From Actinomadura sp. NBRC 104425 (GTDB taxonomy: Bacteria; Actinomycetota; Actinomycetes; Streptosporangiales; Streptosporangiaceae), in assembly GCF_030269545.1 (NCBI RefSeq), contig NZ_BSTN01000026.1:19220-83219 (forward strand): a DNA stretch of 64,000 bases. The letters run 5' to 3'. Of the stretch, positions 52,377 to 60,982 are shown piece by piece. The position numbers and the translations under genes were made by a program. The notes beneath the pieces are model-generated. The model was not told the DNA's origin and did no database searches. It saw nothing but the letters and a program-made list of their open reading frames with translations. Numbering within the stretch: the first letter of the stretch is position 1; every line of letters begins with the position of its first letter.

Positions 52377-53867
52377 GTGAGTGACGCGACCTACGACGAG
52401 CTTCCGGAGCAGATGCGGGTGCGCCGGGAGAAGCTGGACCGGCTCCGCGAGAACGGCATCGACCCGTACCCGGTCGGCTTCCCGCGCACCGCGACCATCG
52501 GCGAGATCCGGGCGAAATACCCCGATCTCGAGCCGGGCACCGAGACCGGCGAGAAGGTCGGCGTCGCCGGGCGCGTCATGCTCATCCGCAACACCGGCAA
52601 GCTGTGCTTCGCCACCATCCGCGACGGCTCCGGCGACCTGCAGATCATGCTGTCGCTGGCCAACGTGGGGCAGGAGCAGCTCGACTTCTGGAAGCGCGAG
52701 GTCGACCTCGGCGACCATGTCGGCGTGGAGGGCGAGGTCATCACCTCCCGCCGCGGCGAGCTGTCGGTCATGGCCGACCGGTTCCAGATCACCGCCAAGT
52801 GCCTGCGGCCGCTGCCGGAGAAGCACGTCGGCCTCACCGACCCCGAGGCCCGGGTGCGGCTGCGCTACGTCGACCTGATCGTCAACGACGAGGCGCGCCG
52901 GATGGCCCGGCTGCGCAGCGACACGGTGCGGGCGGCGCGCGACTTCTGGCACGAGGAGGGGTACCTCGAAGTCGAGACCCCGATGCTGCAGCCGATCCAC
53001 GGCGGTGCGGCGGCCCGGCCGTTCGTGACGCACATCAACGCCTACGGCATGGACCTCTACCTGCGGATCGCGATCGAGCTGTACCTCAAGCGGCTCGTCG
53101 TCGGCGGCATCGAGAAGGTCTTCGAGATCAACCGCAACTTCCGCAACGAGGGCGCGGACTCCACGCACAACCCCGAGTTCACGATGCTGGAGGCGTACGG
53201 CACCTACCTCGACTACAACGACATGGCCGACCTCACCCAGCGCCTCTACCAGCGCTGCGTCGAGGCCGCGCTGGGCACGACGGTGGTGGTTCGCGACGGC
53301 CAGGAGATCGACCTCGGTCTCCCCGAGTGGCCGCGGATCACACTGTACGGGGCGGTGTCGCAGGCGCTCGGCGAGGAGGTCACCCCGCACACGCCGCTGG
53401 AGCAGGTGCGCAAGTACGCCGACGCGCGCGGCATCTCCTGGGACCCCAAGTGGGGGCAGGGCAAGCTCGTCCAGGAGATCTTCGAGGAACTGGTCGAGCA
53501 CACGCTCGTCCAGCCGACGTTCGTCATGGACTACCCGCTGGAGACCTCGCCGCTCACCCGGCAGCACCGCCAGGAGCCGCTGCTCACCGAGAAGTGGGAC
53601 CTCATCGGGTTCGGCACCGAGCTGGGCACCGCCTACTCGGAGCTGATCGACCCGGTCGAGCAGCGGCGCCGGCTCACCGAGCAGTCGCTGCTGGCGGCCG
53701 GCGGCGACCCGGAGGCCATGCAGCTGGACGAGGACTTCCTGCGCGCCCTGGAGTACGCGATGCCGCCCACCGGCGGCGTCGGCGTCGGCATCGACCGGAT
53801 GATCATGGCGTTCACCGGCAAGAACATCCGCGAGACGATCCTGTTCCCGTTGGTCAAGCCCGAGTGA
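52377..53867 (+). CDS. lysS: lysyl-tRNA synthetase (class II)
   Basis: 496 aa. An N-terminal OB-fold anticodon domain (VAGRVMLIRNTGKLCFATIR) precedes the class II catalytic core: motif 2 FEINRNFRNEGADSTHNPEF and motif 3 GVGIDRMIMAFTGKNIRETI. GTG 52377 (SDATYDELPEQMRVRREKL) is preferred; TAGCCT at 52364-52369 could be a -10 placing transcription start at the start codon, i.e. a leaderless message. A GTG at 52338 is an alternative. Confidence 0.95.
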   Translation: MSDATYDELPEQMRVRREKLDRLRENGIDPYPVGFPRTATIGEIRAKYPDLEPGTETGEKVGVAGRVMLIRNTGKLCFATIRDGSGDLQIMLSLANVGQEQLDFWKREVDLGDHVGVEGEVITSRRGELSVMADRFQITAKCLRPLPEKHVGLTDPEARVRLRYVDLIVNDEARRMARLRSDTVRAARDFWHEEGYLEVETPMLQPIHGGAAARPFVTHINAYGMDLYLRIAIELYLKRLVVGGIEKVFEINRNFRNEGADSTHNPEFTMLEAYGTYLDYNDMADLTQRLYQRCVEAALGTTVVVRDGQEIDLGLPEWPRITLYGAVSQALGEEVTPHTPLEQVRKYADARGISWDPKWGQGKLVQEIFEELVEHTLVQPTFVMDYPLETSPLTRQHRQEPLLTEKWDLIGFGTELGTAYSELIDPVEQRRRLTEQSLLAAGGDPEAMQLDEDFLRALEYAMPPTGGVGVGIDRMIMAFTGKNIRETILFPLVKPE

Positions 53868-53868
53868 C

Positions 53869-53890
53869 GCGCCCGGTGGCGGCCGGGCGC
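53869..53890. terminator. hairpin between lysS and lacI-type gene
   Basis: GCGCCCGG and CCGGGCGC pair around TGGCGG, immediately after the lysS stop and before the end of the convergent LacI gene. No T-run; probably bidirectional. Confidence 0.65.
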
Positions 53891-53913
53891 GCAGTCTCGC
53901 CGCCGTCCGGCCG

Positions 53914-54936
53914 CTACGCGGATTCGCGCACGACCAGCTCGGGCGTCAGCACGATCTGGCGGTGCTCGTGCCGGGGCTCTTCGGCGGCCTCGGTGAGGGC
54001 CAGCTCGGCGGCCGCCCGGCCCAGCTCGTGCCGGGGTTGGCGGACCGTGGTCAGCGGGACGGCCGCGGTGGCCGCCAGCTCGATGTCGTCGTAGCCGATC
54101 ACGGCAACGTCCTCGGGCACCCGCACGCCCTGCCGCACCAGCTCGTTCACCAGCCCGACGGCCAGCAGGTCGTTGGCGCAGAACACGCCGGTCGGCACCT
54201 GGTCCAGCGCGAGCAGGCGGCGCGCCGCGGCCGCGCCCTCCGTCGGCGTCAGCGACGCCTGCGCCAGCGTGACCGCGGGTTCGCGCCCCGCCTGGGCGAG
54301 GGCGTGCGCGGCGCCGTCCAGCCGCTCCTGACAGGGCTGCGGATGCGCGGCGCCGGTCACGAACGCCAGCCGTTCGCGGCCCAGGCCGAGCAGGTGCGCG
54401 GCGGCGACGGCCCCGCCCGCGACGTGATCGACCCGCACCGAGCACACGCCGGGTCCGGTGTGGTCGAGCAGCACCACGGCCATGCCCGCCGCGCGCAGCC
54501 GCACGATGCCGAACGGGCCCAGCCCCACCGGCGTGATCAGCACTCCCGCGGCGTGCTGCTGCTCCAACAACTCCAGGCAGCGGCGCTCCTTGTCGGCGGA
54601 GTGGTCGTTGGTCAGCCACAGCGCGTCGTGGCCCGCCGCGTTGAGGGCCTGCTCGGCGCCGCGGGCCACGTCGGTGGCGTACGGATTGGTCAGGTCCTCG
54701 ACGACCACGCCGAAGGGGCGCGGGCGCGCCCCGGGCGGATCGCCGTCCGCGCGCCGCCCGCCCTGGCGCAGCCGCCGGGCGGACTCGTTGCGTACGAAGC
54801 CGAGCTCCTCGATGGCCGCGCGGACGCGGTCGCGGGTGGCTTCGGCCACGAGGTCTGGCCGGTTTAGGACATTCGAAACGGTCCCAACTGAGACCCCGGC
54901 GCGCCTCGCGACTTCCCGGATACTGCTTGGAGGCAA
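53914..54936 (-). CDS. LacI-family transcriptional regulator
   Basis: 340 aa from TTG 54936. HTH and hinge are clear: IREVARRAGVSVGTVSNVLN, then LVAEATRDRVRAAIEELGFV. The periplasmic-binding-like effector domain follows (PFGVVVEDLTNPYATDVARG ... GVFCANDLLAVGLVNELVRQ ... VAVIGYDDIELAATAAVPLT). A short Arg/Gly/Pro insert (GGRRADGDPPGARPR) separates the DNA-binding and effector parts. No sugar genes are next to it, so the effector and target are unknown; the target could be remote. Confidence 0.92.
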   Translation of the reverse strand: MPPSSIREVARRAGVSVGTVSNVLNRPDLVAEATRDRVRAAIEELGFVRNESARRLRQGGRRADGDPPGARPRPFGVVVEDLTNPYATDVARGAEQALNAAGHDALWLTNDHSADKERRCLELLEQQHAAGVLITPVGLGPFGIVRLRAAGMAVVLLDHTGPGVCSVRVDHVAGGAVAAAHLLGLGRERLAFVTGAAHPQPCQERLDGAAHALAQAGREPAVTLAQASLTPTEGAAAARRLLALDQVPTGVFCANDLLAVGLVNELVRQGVRVPEDVAVIGYDDIELAATAAVPLTTVRQPRHELGRAAAELALTEAAEEPRHEHRQIVLTPELVVRESA

Positions 54937-55495
54937 GACTCTCCTCGTCGACCCCGGACTGGTTTTCGCAGGTTATCGAGTTGTCCGCACCGAACCCCCG
55001 CGAACCCGGTCGCGGACCGTAGTAACAAGAGCACACAACGTGCCCAATCCGCGCTTGACGGGCCGGATCCGGCCGCCTAGCGTTCCGAGCCGAAGCGTGC
55101 CTTGAAACGATTCACGATCATCGCCCCCGATGGTATGGGCGAATCGGACGAGGAGGGATGGGTTGACGTGATCGGCGATCGGGACCCGTCCCGGATACGG
55201 CGTGCTCCGCCGAGGCCCGCCACATCATCGTGCGCGCGCCCGAGGCGCCGAGGCGCATCCGCGTCCGGTCGGCCCAACGAGTGAATCGTTGCCCGGGGTT
55301 CCCGTTCGGCGCCGAGCAATCGGCCCATCGGCCACCTCCGGCCAAGCGCGTTAGACGGCAAGGCCCACCGATGATCTCGGTCCGGCTCCCCGCCCCGGAC
55401 CCGGCAACCCGACGCGTACAGATCGAGGCCCGCCCGTGCCTGTGCAGCGGACGGCTGCATCCCCGCGGTCATCACCACGGACGAGGGAGGACGGA
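54937..55495. other. 559-bp intergenic region
   Basis: It holds a strong promoter at 55055-55083 (see separate entry) followed by about 400 bases before the small LuxR gene. A possible 60-codon frame from TTG 55102 (MKRFTIIAPDGMGESDEEGW) starts 12 bases after the predicted transcription start but turns into Arg/Pro-rich sequence, so it is not called. The rest shows no recognisable gene. Confidence 0.5.
55055..55083 (+). promoter_or_regulatory. sigma-70-type promoter with palindrome in the spacer
   Basis: TTGACG (55055-55060), a 17-base spacer and TAGCGT (55078-55083) match the actinobacterial housekeeping promoter consensus closely. The spacer contains the perfect 14-base palindrome GGCCGGATCCGGCC (55061-55074), an excellent position for a repressor. 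It would start transcription near 55090, about 400 bases upstream of the LuxR-type gene. Confidence 0.6.
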
Positions 55496-55726
55496 GTGGA
55501 ACAGGCCACCATCGCACGTCGTGGCACCGACGATATGCGCCTCAGCGAAGAGGAGATCAAGCTCCTCGCGCAGATCGCCAGCGGTGTCACCGCGGACGTG
55601 GCGGCACGAAAGCTGGAACTGAGCGCCCGGACCCTGCGCCGCCGGCTGCGGACCATCTGCGACCGGCTGGAGGTCAACACGCCCATCGAGGCCGTGGTCT
55701 GGGCGGCCCGGCGCCAGCTCATCTAG
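55496..55726 (+). CDS. small LuxR-type HTH protein without receiver
   Basis: 76 aa. Nearly the whole protein is a LuxR/GerE-like HTH: LSEEEIKLLAQIASGVTADV, ARKLELSARTLRRRLRTICD, RLEVNTPIEAVVWAARRQL. There is no receiver or sensor domain, so activity may depend on dimerisation or on its abundance. GTG 55496 has GGGAGGACGGA directly upstream. Single-domain LuxR proteins are common in actinobacteria; targets unknown. Confidence 0.78.
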   Translation: MEQATIARRGTDDMRLSEEEIKLLAQIASGVTADVAARKLELSARTLRRRLRTICDRLEVNTPIEAVVWAARRQLI

Positions 55727-55870
55727 GGGAGGGCGCCTCCGCCCCCGCCCCCCGGCGGGCGGCGGCGCGAAACAACCCGACCGAGCATCGGGGACCACCG
55801 TCCGGCCCCGCGCGGCGACGTCTGCGGCCCCTCGGGTGCACCCCCGCGGGGAGGCGTCGCCGCGGACGTG

Positions 55871-55906
55871 GTCCGACGCCATGTCCGACGCCATGTCCGA
55901 CGGCAT
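55871..55906. repeat. 12-bp tandem repeat (3 copies)
   Basis: GTCCGACGCCAT at 55871-55882 and 55883-55894, then GTCCGACGGCAT at 55895-55906, with a partial fourth (GGCCCGACG). It lies in the 297-bp gap between the LuxR-type gene and the end of the NlpC/P60 gene, which otherwise shows nothing recognisable. Confidence 0.7.
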
Positions 55907-56023
55907 GGCCCGACGCGGCGCGTCCGCGTACCCGTGCGCGCCGACCGCCTCCGGCGGCGCAGACCGGTCACGCGGCGCAGGCCGGTCAACCCGAGGCGGC
56001 ATGGGCCGTACCCGCCGGCGGCC

Positions 56024-57052
56024 TCAGGCGACCCGGACCGCGCCCGCGAACGGGCGGCCCGCCATCGGCGCGATCTTCACCACGTCGCCGGTTTGCGGCG
56101 CGTGCAGCATCTTGCCGTTGCCGACGTACAGCCCCACGTGGTGCAGGTCGGAGTAGAAGAACACCAGGTCGCCGGGCTGCAGCTGGTCGCGGGAGATGTG
56201 CGTGCCGGCGTTCCACTGGCTTCCGGTGTAGTGCGGCAGGCTGATGCCCACCTGCCGGTAGGCCCACATCACCAGGCCGGAGCAGTCGAAGGCGTTCGGC
56301 CCCTCCGCGCCCCACACATACGGCTTACCGATCTTGGTCATCGCGTACCGCAGCGCCTGGGCGGCCTTCCCGGTGCCCACCACGGGCAGCTTGGTCAGCT
56401 GGGTGGGGTCGCGCTTGACCAGCTTGCCGCGGACCTTCTCATAGGTCGCGGTGACCTTCTTGCGCTGGTCCTGCAGCTGGGTGCGCAGCTGCTCGACTTG
56501 CTTGGCGCGCTCCTCGGCGGACTTGCGGGCCCGCTCGGCCGCCTGCATGGCCTGCATCAGGCCCTGCACCTTGGTGCCGTCCTGGGTGGCGAAGTAGTGC
56601 AGCGTGGCGGCCTGGTCCAGCATCGCCTGCGGGTTCTGCGAGGCCAGGAACGAGACCGTCGGGTCGGCGCCGCCCTGCATGTAGCTGGTGGCCGCCAGGG
56701 TGCCGACCTTGGCGCGCTCCTCCTCCAGCGCCTTCTGCTGGCGCTTGGCGTTGTCGCCCGCCACCTTGGCGGCGCGCTGCGACTGCTTCAGCTTGACGCG
56801 CAGCCCGTTGTACTGCTCGGTGAGCTGCTCCAACTGGTCGGCGAGCTTGGTCGCCTGCTCGCGCAGCTCCTTGGTGGACGGCTCGGGGTCGGCCAGCGCG
56901 GTGGGGGCGGGCGCGGCCACGACGAGGGAGACGGCGGCGAGCGCACCGGCCGCCGCGGCGGCCCTGCGGCCCGGGCGGGCGGCGGCGCATGCGGCGGCCG
57001 CCTGCACGGCGCGCAGCGGGCGTGAAGGGAATGCGGGGCGCGAGGGCTCCAA
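56024..57052 (-). CDS. NlpC/P60 cell-wall hydrolase under c-di-AMP riboswitch
   Basis: 342 aa from TTG 57052 (ribosome site GGAGAG upstream). A basic Ala-rich signal segment (GALAAVSLVVAAPAPTALA) precedes a coiled coil (about residues 60-220) and an NlpC/P60 domain with Cys in AFDCSGLVMWAYRQVG and His in LHHVGLYVGNGKMLHAP. It should cut stem peptides in peptidoglycan, like RipA/RpfB-associated enzymes. A ydaO-type riboswitch in its leader suggests it is turned down when c-di-AMP is high, as known for cell-wall lysins in Streptomyces. Confidence 0.9.
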   Translation of the reverse strand: MEPSRPAFPSRPLRAVQAAAACAAARPGRRAAAAAGALAAVSLVVAAPAPTALADPEPSTKELREQATKLADQLEQLTEQYNGLRVKLKQSQRAAKVAGDNAKRQQKALEEERAKVGTLAATSYMQGGADPTVSFLASQNPQAMLDQAATLHYFATQDGTKVQGLMQAMQAAERARKSAEERAKQVEQLRTQLQDQRKKVTATYEKVRGKLVKRDPTQLTKLPVVGTGKAAQALRYAMTKIGKPYVWGAEGPNAFDCSGLVMWAYRQVGISLPHYTGSQWNAGTHISRDQLQPGDLVFFYSDLHHVGLYVGNGKMLHAPQTGDVVKIAPMAGRPFAGAVRVA

Positions 57053-57069
57053 GAACTCTCCTCTCCTCG

Positions 57070-57297
57070 TCCGCCTACCGGGTGAGCTGACGGGCTCGGG
57101 CCGGAGCCTTGCCCTACCGCGGACGTGCGGAGCGTCCGCACCGTGCGGATCGAAGCCCAGTCGGCATGGCTCTGGAGTGGTCCCGGAACCGTCCGATCGA
57201 GGGTTCCCGGTTCCTGCGGGGCGCCGGCTGCGGCCCGCGGGACTCGGCGGTTCGGCCGCCCGGTCACGGTCGTCCGATCACGGCGGGCCGATGTCAG
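57070..57297 (-). ncRNA. c-di-AMP riboswitch (ydaO/yuaA type)
   Basis: In the leader of the NlpC/P60 gene, on the minus strand, the conserved blocks of the ydaO aptamer appear in order: CCGCCGAGTCC, GCAGGAACCGGGAACC, GGTAGGGCAAGGCTCCGGCC and the diagnostic 3' block CCCGAGCCCGTCAGCT-CACCCGGTAGGCGG ending near 57074. The last block is close to the family consensus (CCGAACCCGACAGCU-ACC-CGUAGGCG). Binding c-di-AMP usually lowers expression of wall hydrolases in actinobacteria. Boundaries are approximate, 5' end taken from the predicted start site. Confidence 0.75.
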
Positions 57298-57303
57298 CGC
57301 AGG

Positions 57304-57332
57304 AGACTAACGGAGCGCTCGTCGCCTGCCAA
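57304..57332 (-). promoter_or_regulatory. promoter of riboswitch/NlpC transcript
   Basis: On the minus strand TTGGCA (57332-57327), a 17-base spacer and TAGTCT (57309-57304) form a good housekeeping-type promoter, placing transcription start near 57297 directly before the aptamer. The leader would be about 245 nt. Confidence 0.6.
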
Positions 57333-57576
57333 CCAGAACATGCGAAATCGCAGGTGGCCCAGAAGTGCTCAGAGGCAACTCACGTGCTCGCGGGCTTGTG
57401 CGACCACTTCGCTGTGCGCTATTTCACTAACCGTCCAGTTGTGGATAGCGGCCGGCGGCGGACGATGCCGTCGGCGTCTTTCGGGGCATCTGCGCCGTCT
57501 GCGGCGCCCAGTCGGCCGCCGTGCGTGATGGACCGGCCACGGGAGAGCGCCCGCGGTCCGATAATGTCGCTTGTTT

Positions 57577-58128
57577 GTGGAAGTCGTGATCAGGCGTGCC
57601 CGTACCGCCGACGTGCGGCACATCCGGCGGCTCATCGACGCCTACGCCGGCCCGGGGCCGCGGATGCTCGCCAGGTCCACGGTGACGCTCTATGAGGACG
57701 TTCAAGAGTTCTGGGTGGCCGAGGACGTGCAGGCCGCCGCGCCGGGGGACGAGCGACGCCCACAGGGGCGCGGGGGGCGCGTCGTGGGCTGCGGGGCCCT
57801 CCACGTCATGTGGGAGGACCTGGCCGAGGTGCGCTCGGTGGCCGTGGACAAGGAGTACGCGGGGCACGGCATAGGGCATCGGATTGTCGACCGGCTTCTG
57901 GAAACCGCGCGGGAACTGGGAGTGGCGAGGGTGTTCTGCCTTACCTTCGAGGTGGACTTCTTCGCACGGCACGGCTTCGAGCCGATCCTCGGAACCCCGG
58001 TGTCGCGCGAGGTGTACGAAGAGCTTCTCCGTTCCTACGACGAAGGCGTGGCAGAGTTCCTGGACCTCGACCGGGTCAAGCCGAATACGTTGGGGAATAC
58101 CCGGATGTTGCTTCGCCTGGAGGACTGA
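57577..58128 (+). CDS. GNAT N-acetyltransferase (amino-acid N-acetyltransferase, ArgA-like)
   Basis: 183 aa. GNAT motifs: VIRRARTADVRHIRRLID at the start, LAEVRSVAVDKEYAGHGIGH (acetyl-CoA loop), and ARVFCLTFEVDFFARHGFEP. The pattern resembles the short actinobacterial ArgA/Rv2747-type enzymes that make N-acetylglutamate. An insert (VQAAAPGDERRPQGRGGR) lies in the middle. Starts: GTG 57577, TTG 57571 and GTG 57586 are all possible; GATAAT at 57560-57565 suggests a leaderless start around 57572-57577. Confidence 0.82.
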   Translation: MEVVIRRARTADVRHIRRLIDAYAGPGPRMLARSTVTLYEDVQEFWVAEDVQAAAPGDERRPQGRGGRVVGCGALHVMWEDLAEVRSVAVDKEYAGHGIGHRIVDRLLETARELGVARVFCLTFEVDFFARHGFEPILGTPVSREVYEELLRSYDEGVAEFLDLDRVKPNTLGNTRMLLRLED

Positions 58129-58131
58129 CCG

Positions 58132-58989
58132 ATGAGCGACTCCCCCCACCGCGGACGGCCCTATCCGCGGCAGCCCCCGGGTCCGCCCTACCACGGCGGA
58201 CCGTCCTACCAGCAGGGCTCCCAGTGGCAGCAGCCGCAGCAGCACGGCTCCCTGTGGCAGGGCGGGGCGGCCCCGCAGCAGCAATGGCAGCAGCCGCCCG
58301 CCCCGGGATACGGCGGCGGCTACGACTACGGCTACGACGCGGCCGCCGACCTTCCCCTGGCGCCGATCCTCCGCAGGGCCGGGGCGCGCATCATCGACAA
58401 CGCTCTGGTGGCCGTTTTCGGATTCGCGCTCATCGTCCCCATCAGCGTCGGCATCATCGGCCTGGACACCTCCGGGAGCAAGGCCGGTAGCGAGGGCGGC
58501 ATCTGGAACTGGCCCATCATCTTCACCCTTTTCGCGGTACTGGCGGTGCTGCCCTTCCTCTACGAGGCGATCCAGCTCGCCATGTGGGGGCGGACGCTGG
58601 GCAAGCGCGTCCTGCGCCTGGGGGTCGTCCAGGCCCGGCCCGCGGGAGAGCCGCTGACGACGACGCAGGCCGTGTGGCGCGCGGGCGTCATGCACCTCGG
58701 CTACCAGCTCGGCGTCTTCTTCTTCCTCGTGCTCGCCGTGATGGTGTGGGACTACTTCGCCTACGGCATGCTGCTGGTCTGGATCGGCACCGTCATGGCC
58801 TACCTGTGGGCCATCTGGGACCAACCGCTGCGCCAGTCCCTGCACGACCGCTTCTCGGGCACGCTCGTCATCGACGAGCGCGGGGACTACACCGAGTACT
58901 CCGACCAGGCGGGCGGCGACGCCGACCGGACGGTCGCATACCCGGACCGCACGGTGGAGTACCCCGGCCACCCGGGCTACGGGGGGTAG
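58132..58989 (+). CDS. RDD-family membrane protein
   Basis: 285 aa. A Pro/Gln/Gly/Tyr-rich N-terminus of about 70 residues is followed by the RDD domain (ILRRAGARIIDNALVAVFGF, LYEAIQLAMWGRTLGKRVLR, QPLRQSLHDRFSGTLVI) with three to five membrane spans. The function of RDD proteins is mostly unknown; some are implicated in ion transport or membrane stress. Adjacent to the GNAT gene (3 bp gap) and the next RDD gene. Confidence 0.85.
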   Translation: MSDSPHRGRPYPRQPPGPPYHGGPSYQQGSQWQQPQQHGSLWQGGAAPQQQWQQPPAPGYGGGYDYGYDAAADLPLAPILRRAGARIIDNALVAVFGFALIVPISVGIIGLDTSGSKAGSEGGIWNWPIIFTLFAVLAVLPFLYEAIQLAMWGRTLGKRVLRLGVVQARPAGEPLTTTQAVWRAGVMHLGYQLGVFFFLVLAVMVWDYFAYGMLLVWIGTVMAYLWAIWDQPLRQSLHDRFSGTLVIDERGDYTEYSDQAGGDADRTVAYPDRTVEYPGHPGYGG

Positions 58990-58995
58990 CCCGCC

Positions 58996-59556
58996 GTGGC
59001 GGCGTCCCCTCCCGCATCCGGCGCCGACCCCCTTCCCCCGGCCGAGGGGGAGGGCGCTCCGGAACTCGCCGAACCGGGGCAGCGGCTGGTCGCGCGCATC
59101 GTCGACACGCTCGTGGTGGGCCTTCCCGTGGTCATGGTGCTCCGGGAAGGCTTCCCCGACCTCAGCATCGAGAGGGTCGCGCCGCCGCTCGTGGCCGGGC
59201 TGCTGCTCGTCTACGAGTGGATCCAGCTCACGCTGTGGGGGCGCACCGTGGGCAAGCGCGTCGCGGGCATCGAGGTCGTCCGTGAGGACCCGGGCCGCCC
59301 CGCCGTGGACAGGAGGCGTCCGGACGTGCTCCGTTCGCTGGTGCGGGCCGCGACGTACTGCCTGCCCATCGCGCTGCGTCCCGTCCCGGTGTTCGGGGCT
59401 GTGGCGGGGCTGTTCTGGGTGGCGAACGCCGCGGCGATCTATGAGACGCGGCTGGAGCAGTCCGCCCGCCGCAGGGCCCTGCACGACCGTTTCGCGGGGA
59501 CGGTCGTGGTCAGGCGGCCCGCCGCCGTCGCGGCGGCGGACGCCCAGGACAGCTGA
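58996..59556 (+). CDS. RDD-family membrane protein, short
   Basis: 186 aa from GTG 58996. RDD signature: PGQRLVARIVDTLVVGLPVV, LVYEWIQLTLWGRTVGKRVA and RRALHDRFAGTVVVRR. Two to three membrane spans. It starts 6 bases after the previous RDD gene and is related to it; probably a duplicated pair expressed together. No N-terminal low-complexity extension comparable to its neighbour. Confidence 0.85.
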   Translation: MAASPPASGADPLPPAEGEGAPELAEPGQRLVARIVDTLVVGLPVVMVLREGFPDLSIERVAPPLVAGLLLVYEWIQLTLWGRTVGKRVAGIEVVREDPGRPAVDRRRPDVLRSLVRAATYCLPIALRPVPVFGAVAGLFWVANAAAIYETRLEQSARRRALHDRFAGTVVVRRPAAVAAADAQDS

Positions 59557-60904
59557 CCGCTTCGCCGGTTAGCGCCGTACTTCCGGCTTGTTCGCCTATG
59601 CCCGTCTTATGGCCTCATGGAAGGCGGGGCCGGTACGGCTATAGGGCGCTTAGCGGCCTTGGTCCGATGCACCGGTCCAAGTGCTCACCCTTACATGGAC
59701 CCATGACCCATACGGGCGTCCGGTCCCTAACGGCCCCGCTTCCCCGGCGCGGTCAAGTCCTACTCCGCGCCTTACGCCGTCGGCCCTTCCGGGCGGCGCC
59801 TCTTGCACCAGACGCCTCTTACAACGGCGCCCCTTCCATGCCCAGAGCCCTCGCCGATGGCCTTATGACGACGGCCTAACGGTGATGGGCGGGCCCATAC
59901 GGCCCTGGGAGCTATGAGAACCGCGCGGGATCGGCCATGGGGTGTCCATGAGGGGCGTATTGTCGGCGGGGTCGCGCAGAGAGGACAGAACGCGCCGCCC
60001 GGGTCTCTGTGCGTCGTACACAAGATGGGAGCCCGGAACGCGCGGGGGCGCGCTCACAGGACGCGCACATCGAGTGCGCCGAGTGTCGCCTTCCGGGCCG
60101 CCTGGGACCGGCGGCCTGCGTCAAGGGCGAGGACAAAGGGTAAAGACTTGCATACGGCTCAACGCGCGATCGGATCCCGGACGCCTCGGCGATTACAGAG
60201 CGTGATCGATATGGGCGGGGCGGCGGTACCGGGCCTGCCTCCCGGGCGGCCGGTGCCGTATGCTCCGGTCGCGTGCCGAGGTGTAGGCGCACGGCGACGT
60301 GGCGCAGGCGGAGACCCGTAACGATGTACGTTCCCCGGGTGAAGCGCCCGGCGGTGTGACGGGATTGCTTGCTTATCCGCTGTTATCGACGTGGTGTGGT
60401 GGCGGTCGACCGGCGGTCGGGCGCCGGAAGTCGGCGCCGCCGCCCCGGCGTCGGCAAAGGATTTCGCGGCGGAGCTCCCGGCCGGAATCTATCGACACGG
60501 CCGGCCCCGAGAGGCGTCAACGCCGATGTCACAGGGGGTGCGGCCGCCGCGGCATTCCCGCACCGGTGCGGTTAGTGCCGTTACGTCGGGGTTAATGGGG
60601 GTCGTGGGGGGTGCCGCCGCCCGCCCCGTTAAGGTGGGCCGGAGCCTCATTTCCGCAGGCGCGGCGGGCGGTCCGAAAGCCGCAGGCCCGGAAACCTCGG
60701 CCAATGCAAGATCGTCCGGGCCGCCCGGGCGGCGTGATCTCGGTCACGCCGAAATCGTGATCCGGCTCCAGGGGTCGGACAATTCCGCCACCCCCGGACC
60801 TCCCGCGGGCCCGGCCGGCGCTGCGGCTAAGGCCCCCTCCACCCGGTTTCGGCCCTGGCGATTACTAAGAGTTACCGTTGGGCAAGCGTACTTCATCGCG
60901 AGTG
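59557..60904. other. 1.35-kb region without supported genes, upstream of lsr2
   Basis: Between 59570 and 59890 the sequence is peculiar: it is dominated by short words such as CTTAC, CTTATGG, CTAACGG and CATACGG at irregular 20-50 base steps. The remainder is ordinary GC-rich non-coding DNA. Frames on both strands are Arg/Pro/Gly-rich without motifs. A possible -10/-35 pair was not resolved apart from the lsr2 promoter. Function unknown. Confidence 0.45.
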
Positions 60905-60909
60905 TTGAA

Positions 60910-60938
60910 TTGTCATCGGCAAGCATCGCGGTATATGT
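60910..60938 (+). promoter_or_regulatory. lsr2 promoter in AT-rich leader
   Basis: TTGTCA (60910-60915) and ATATGT (60933-60938) with a 17-base spacer form a promoter-like pair about 45 bases before the lsr2 ATG. The surrounding 110 bases are AT-rich for this genome, which is what Lsr2 itself prefers to bind, so self-regulation is possible. Confidence 0.5.
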
Positions 60939-60982
60939 TTGTCAACCGAATGCAGTTTGCTCCAGCTGAAAGGTCTGTCTCC

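Noticed and set aside
55102..55284. 60-codon frame from TTG 55102 (MKRFTIIAPDGMGE...)
   Set aside because: Its start is well placed after a strong promoter, but the ribosome site is weak and the C-terminal half is Arg/Pro/Ser-rich like non-coding GC-rich DNA; kept only as a possibility in the promoter finding.
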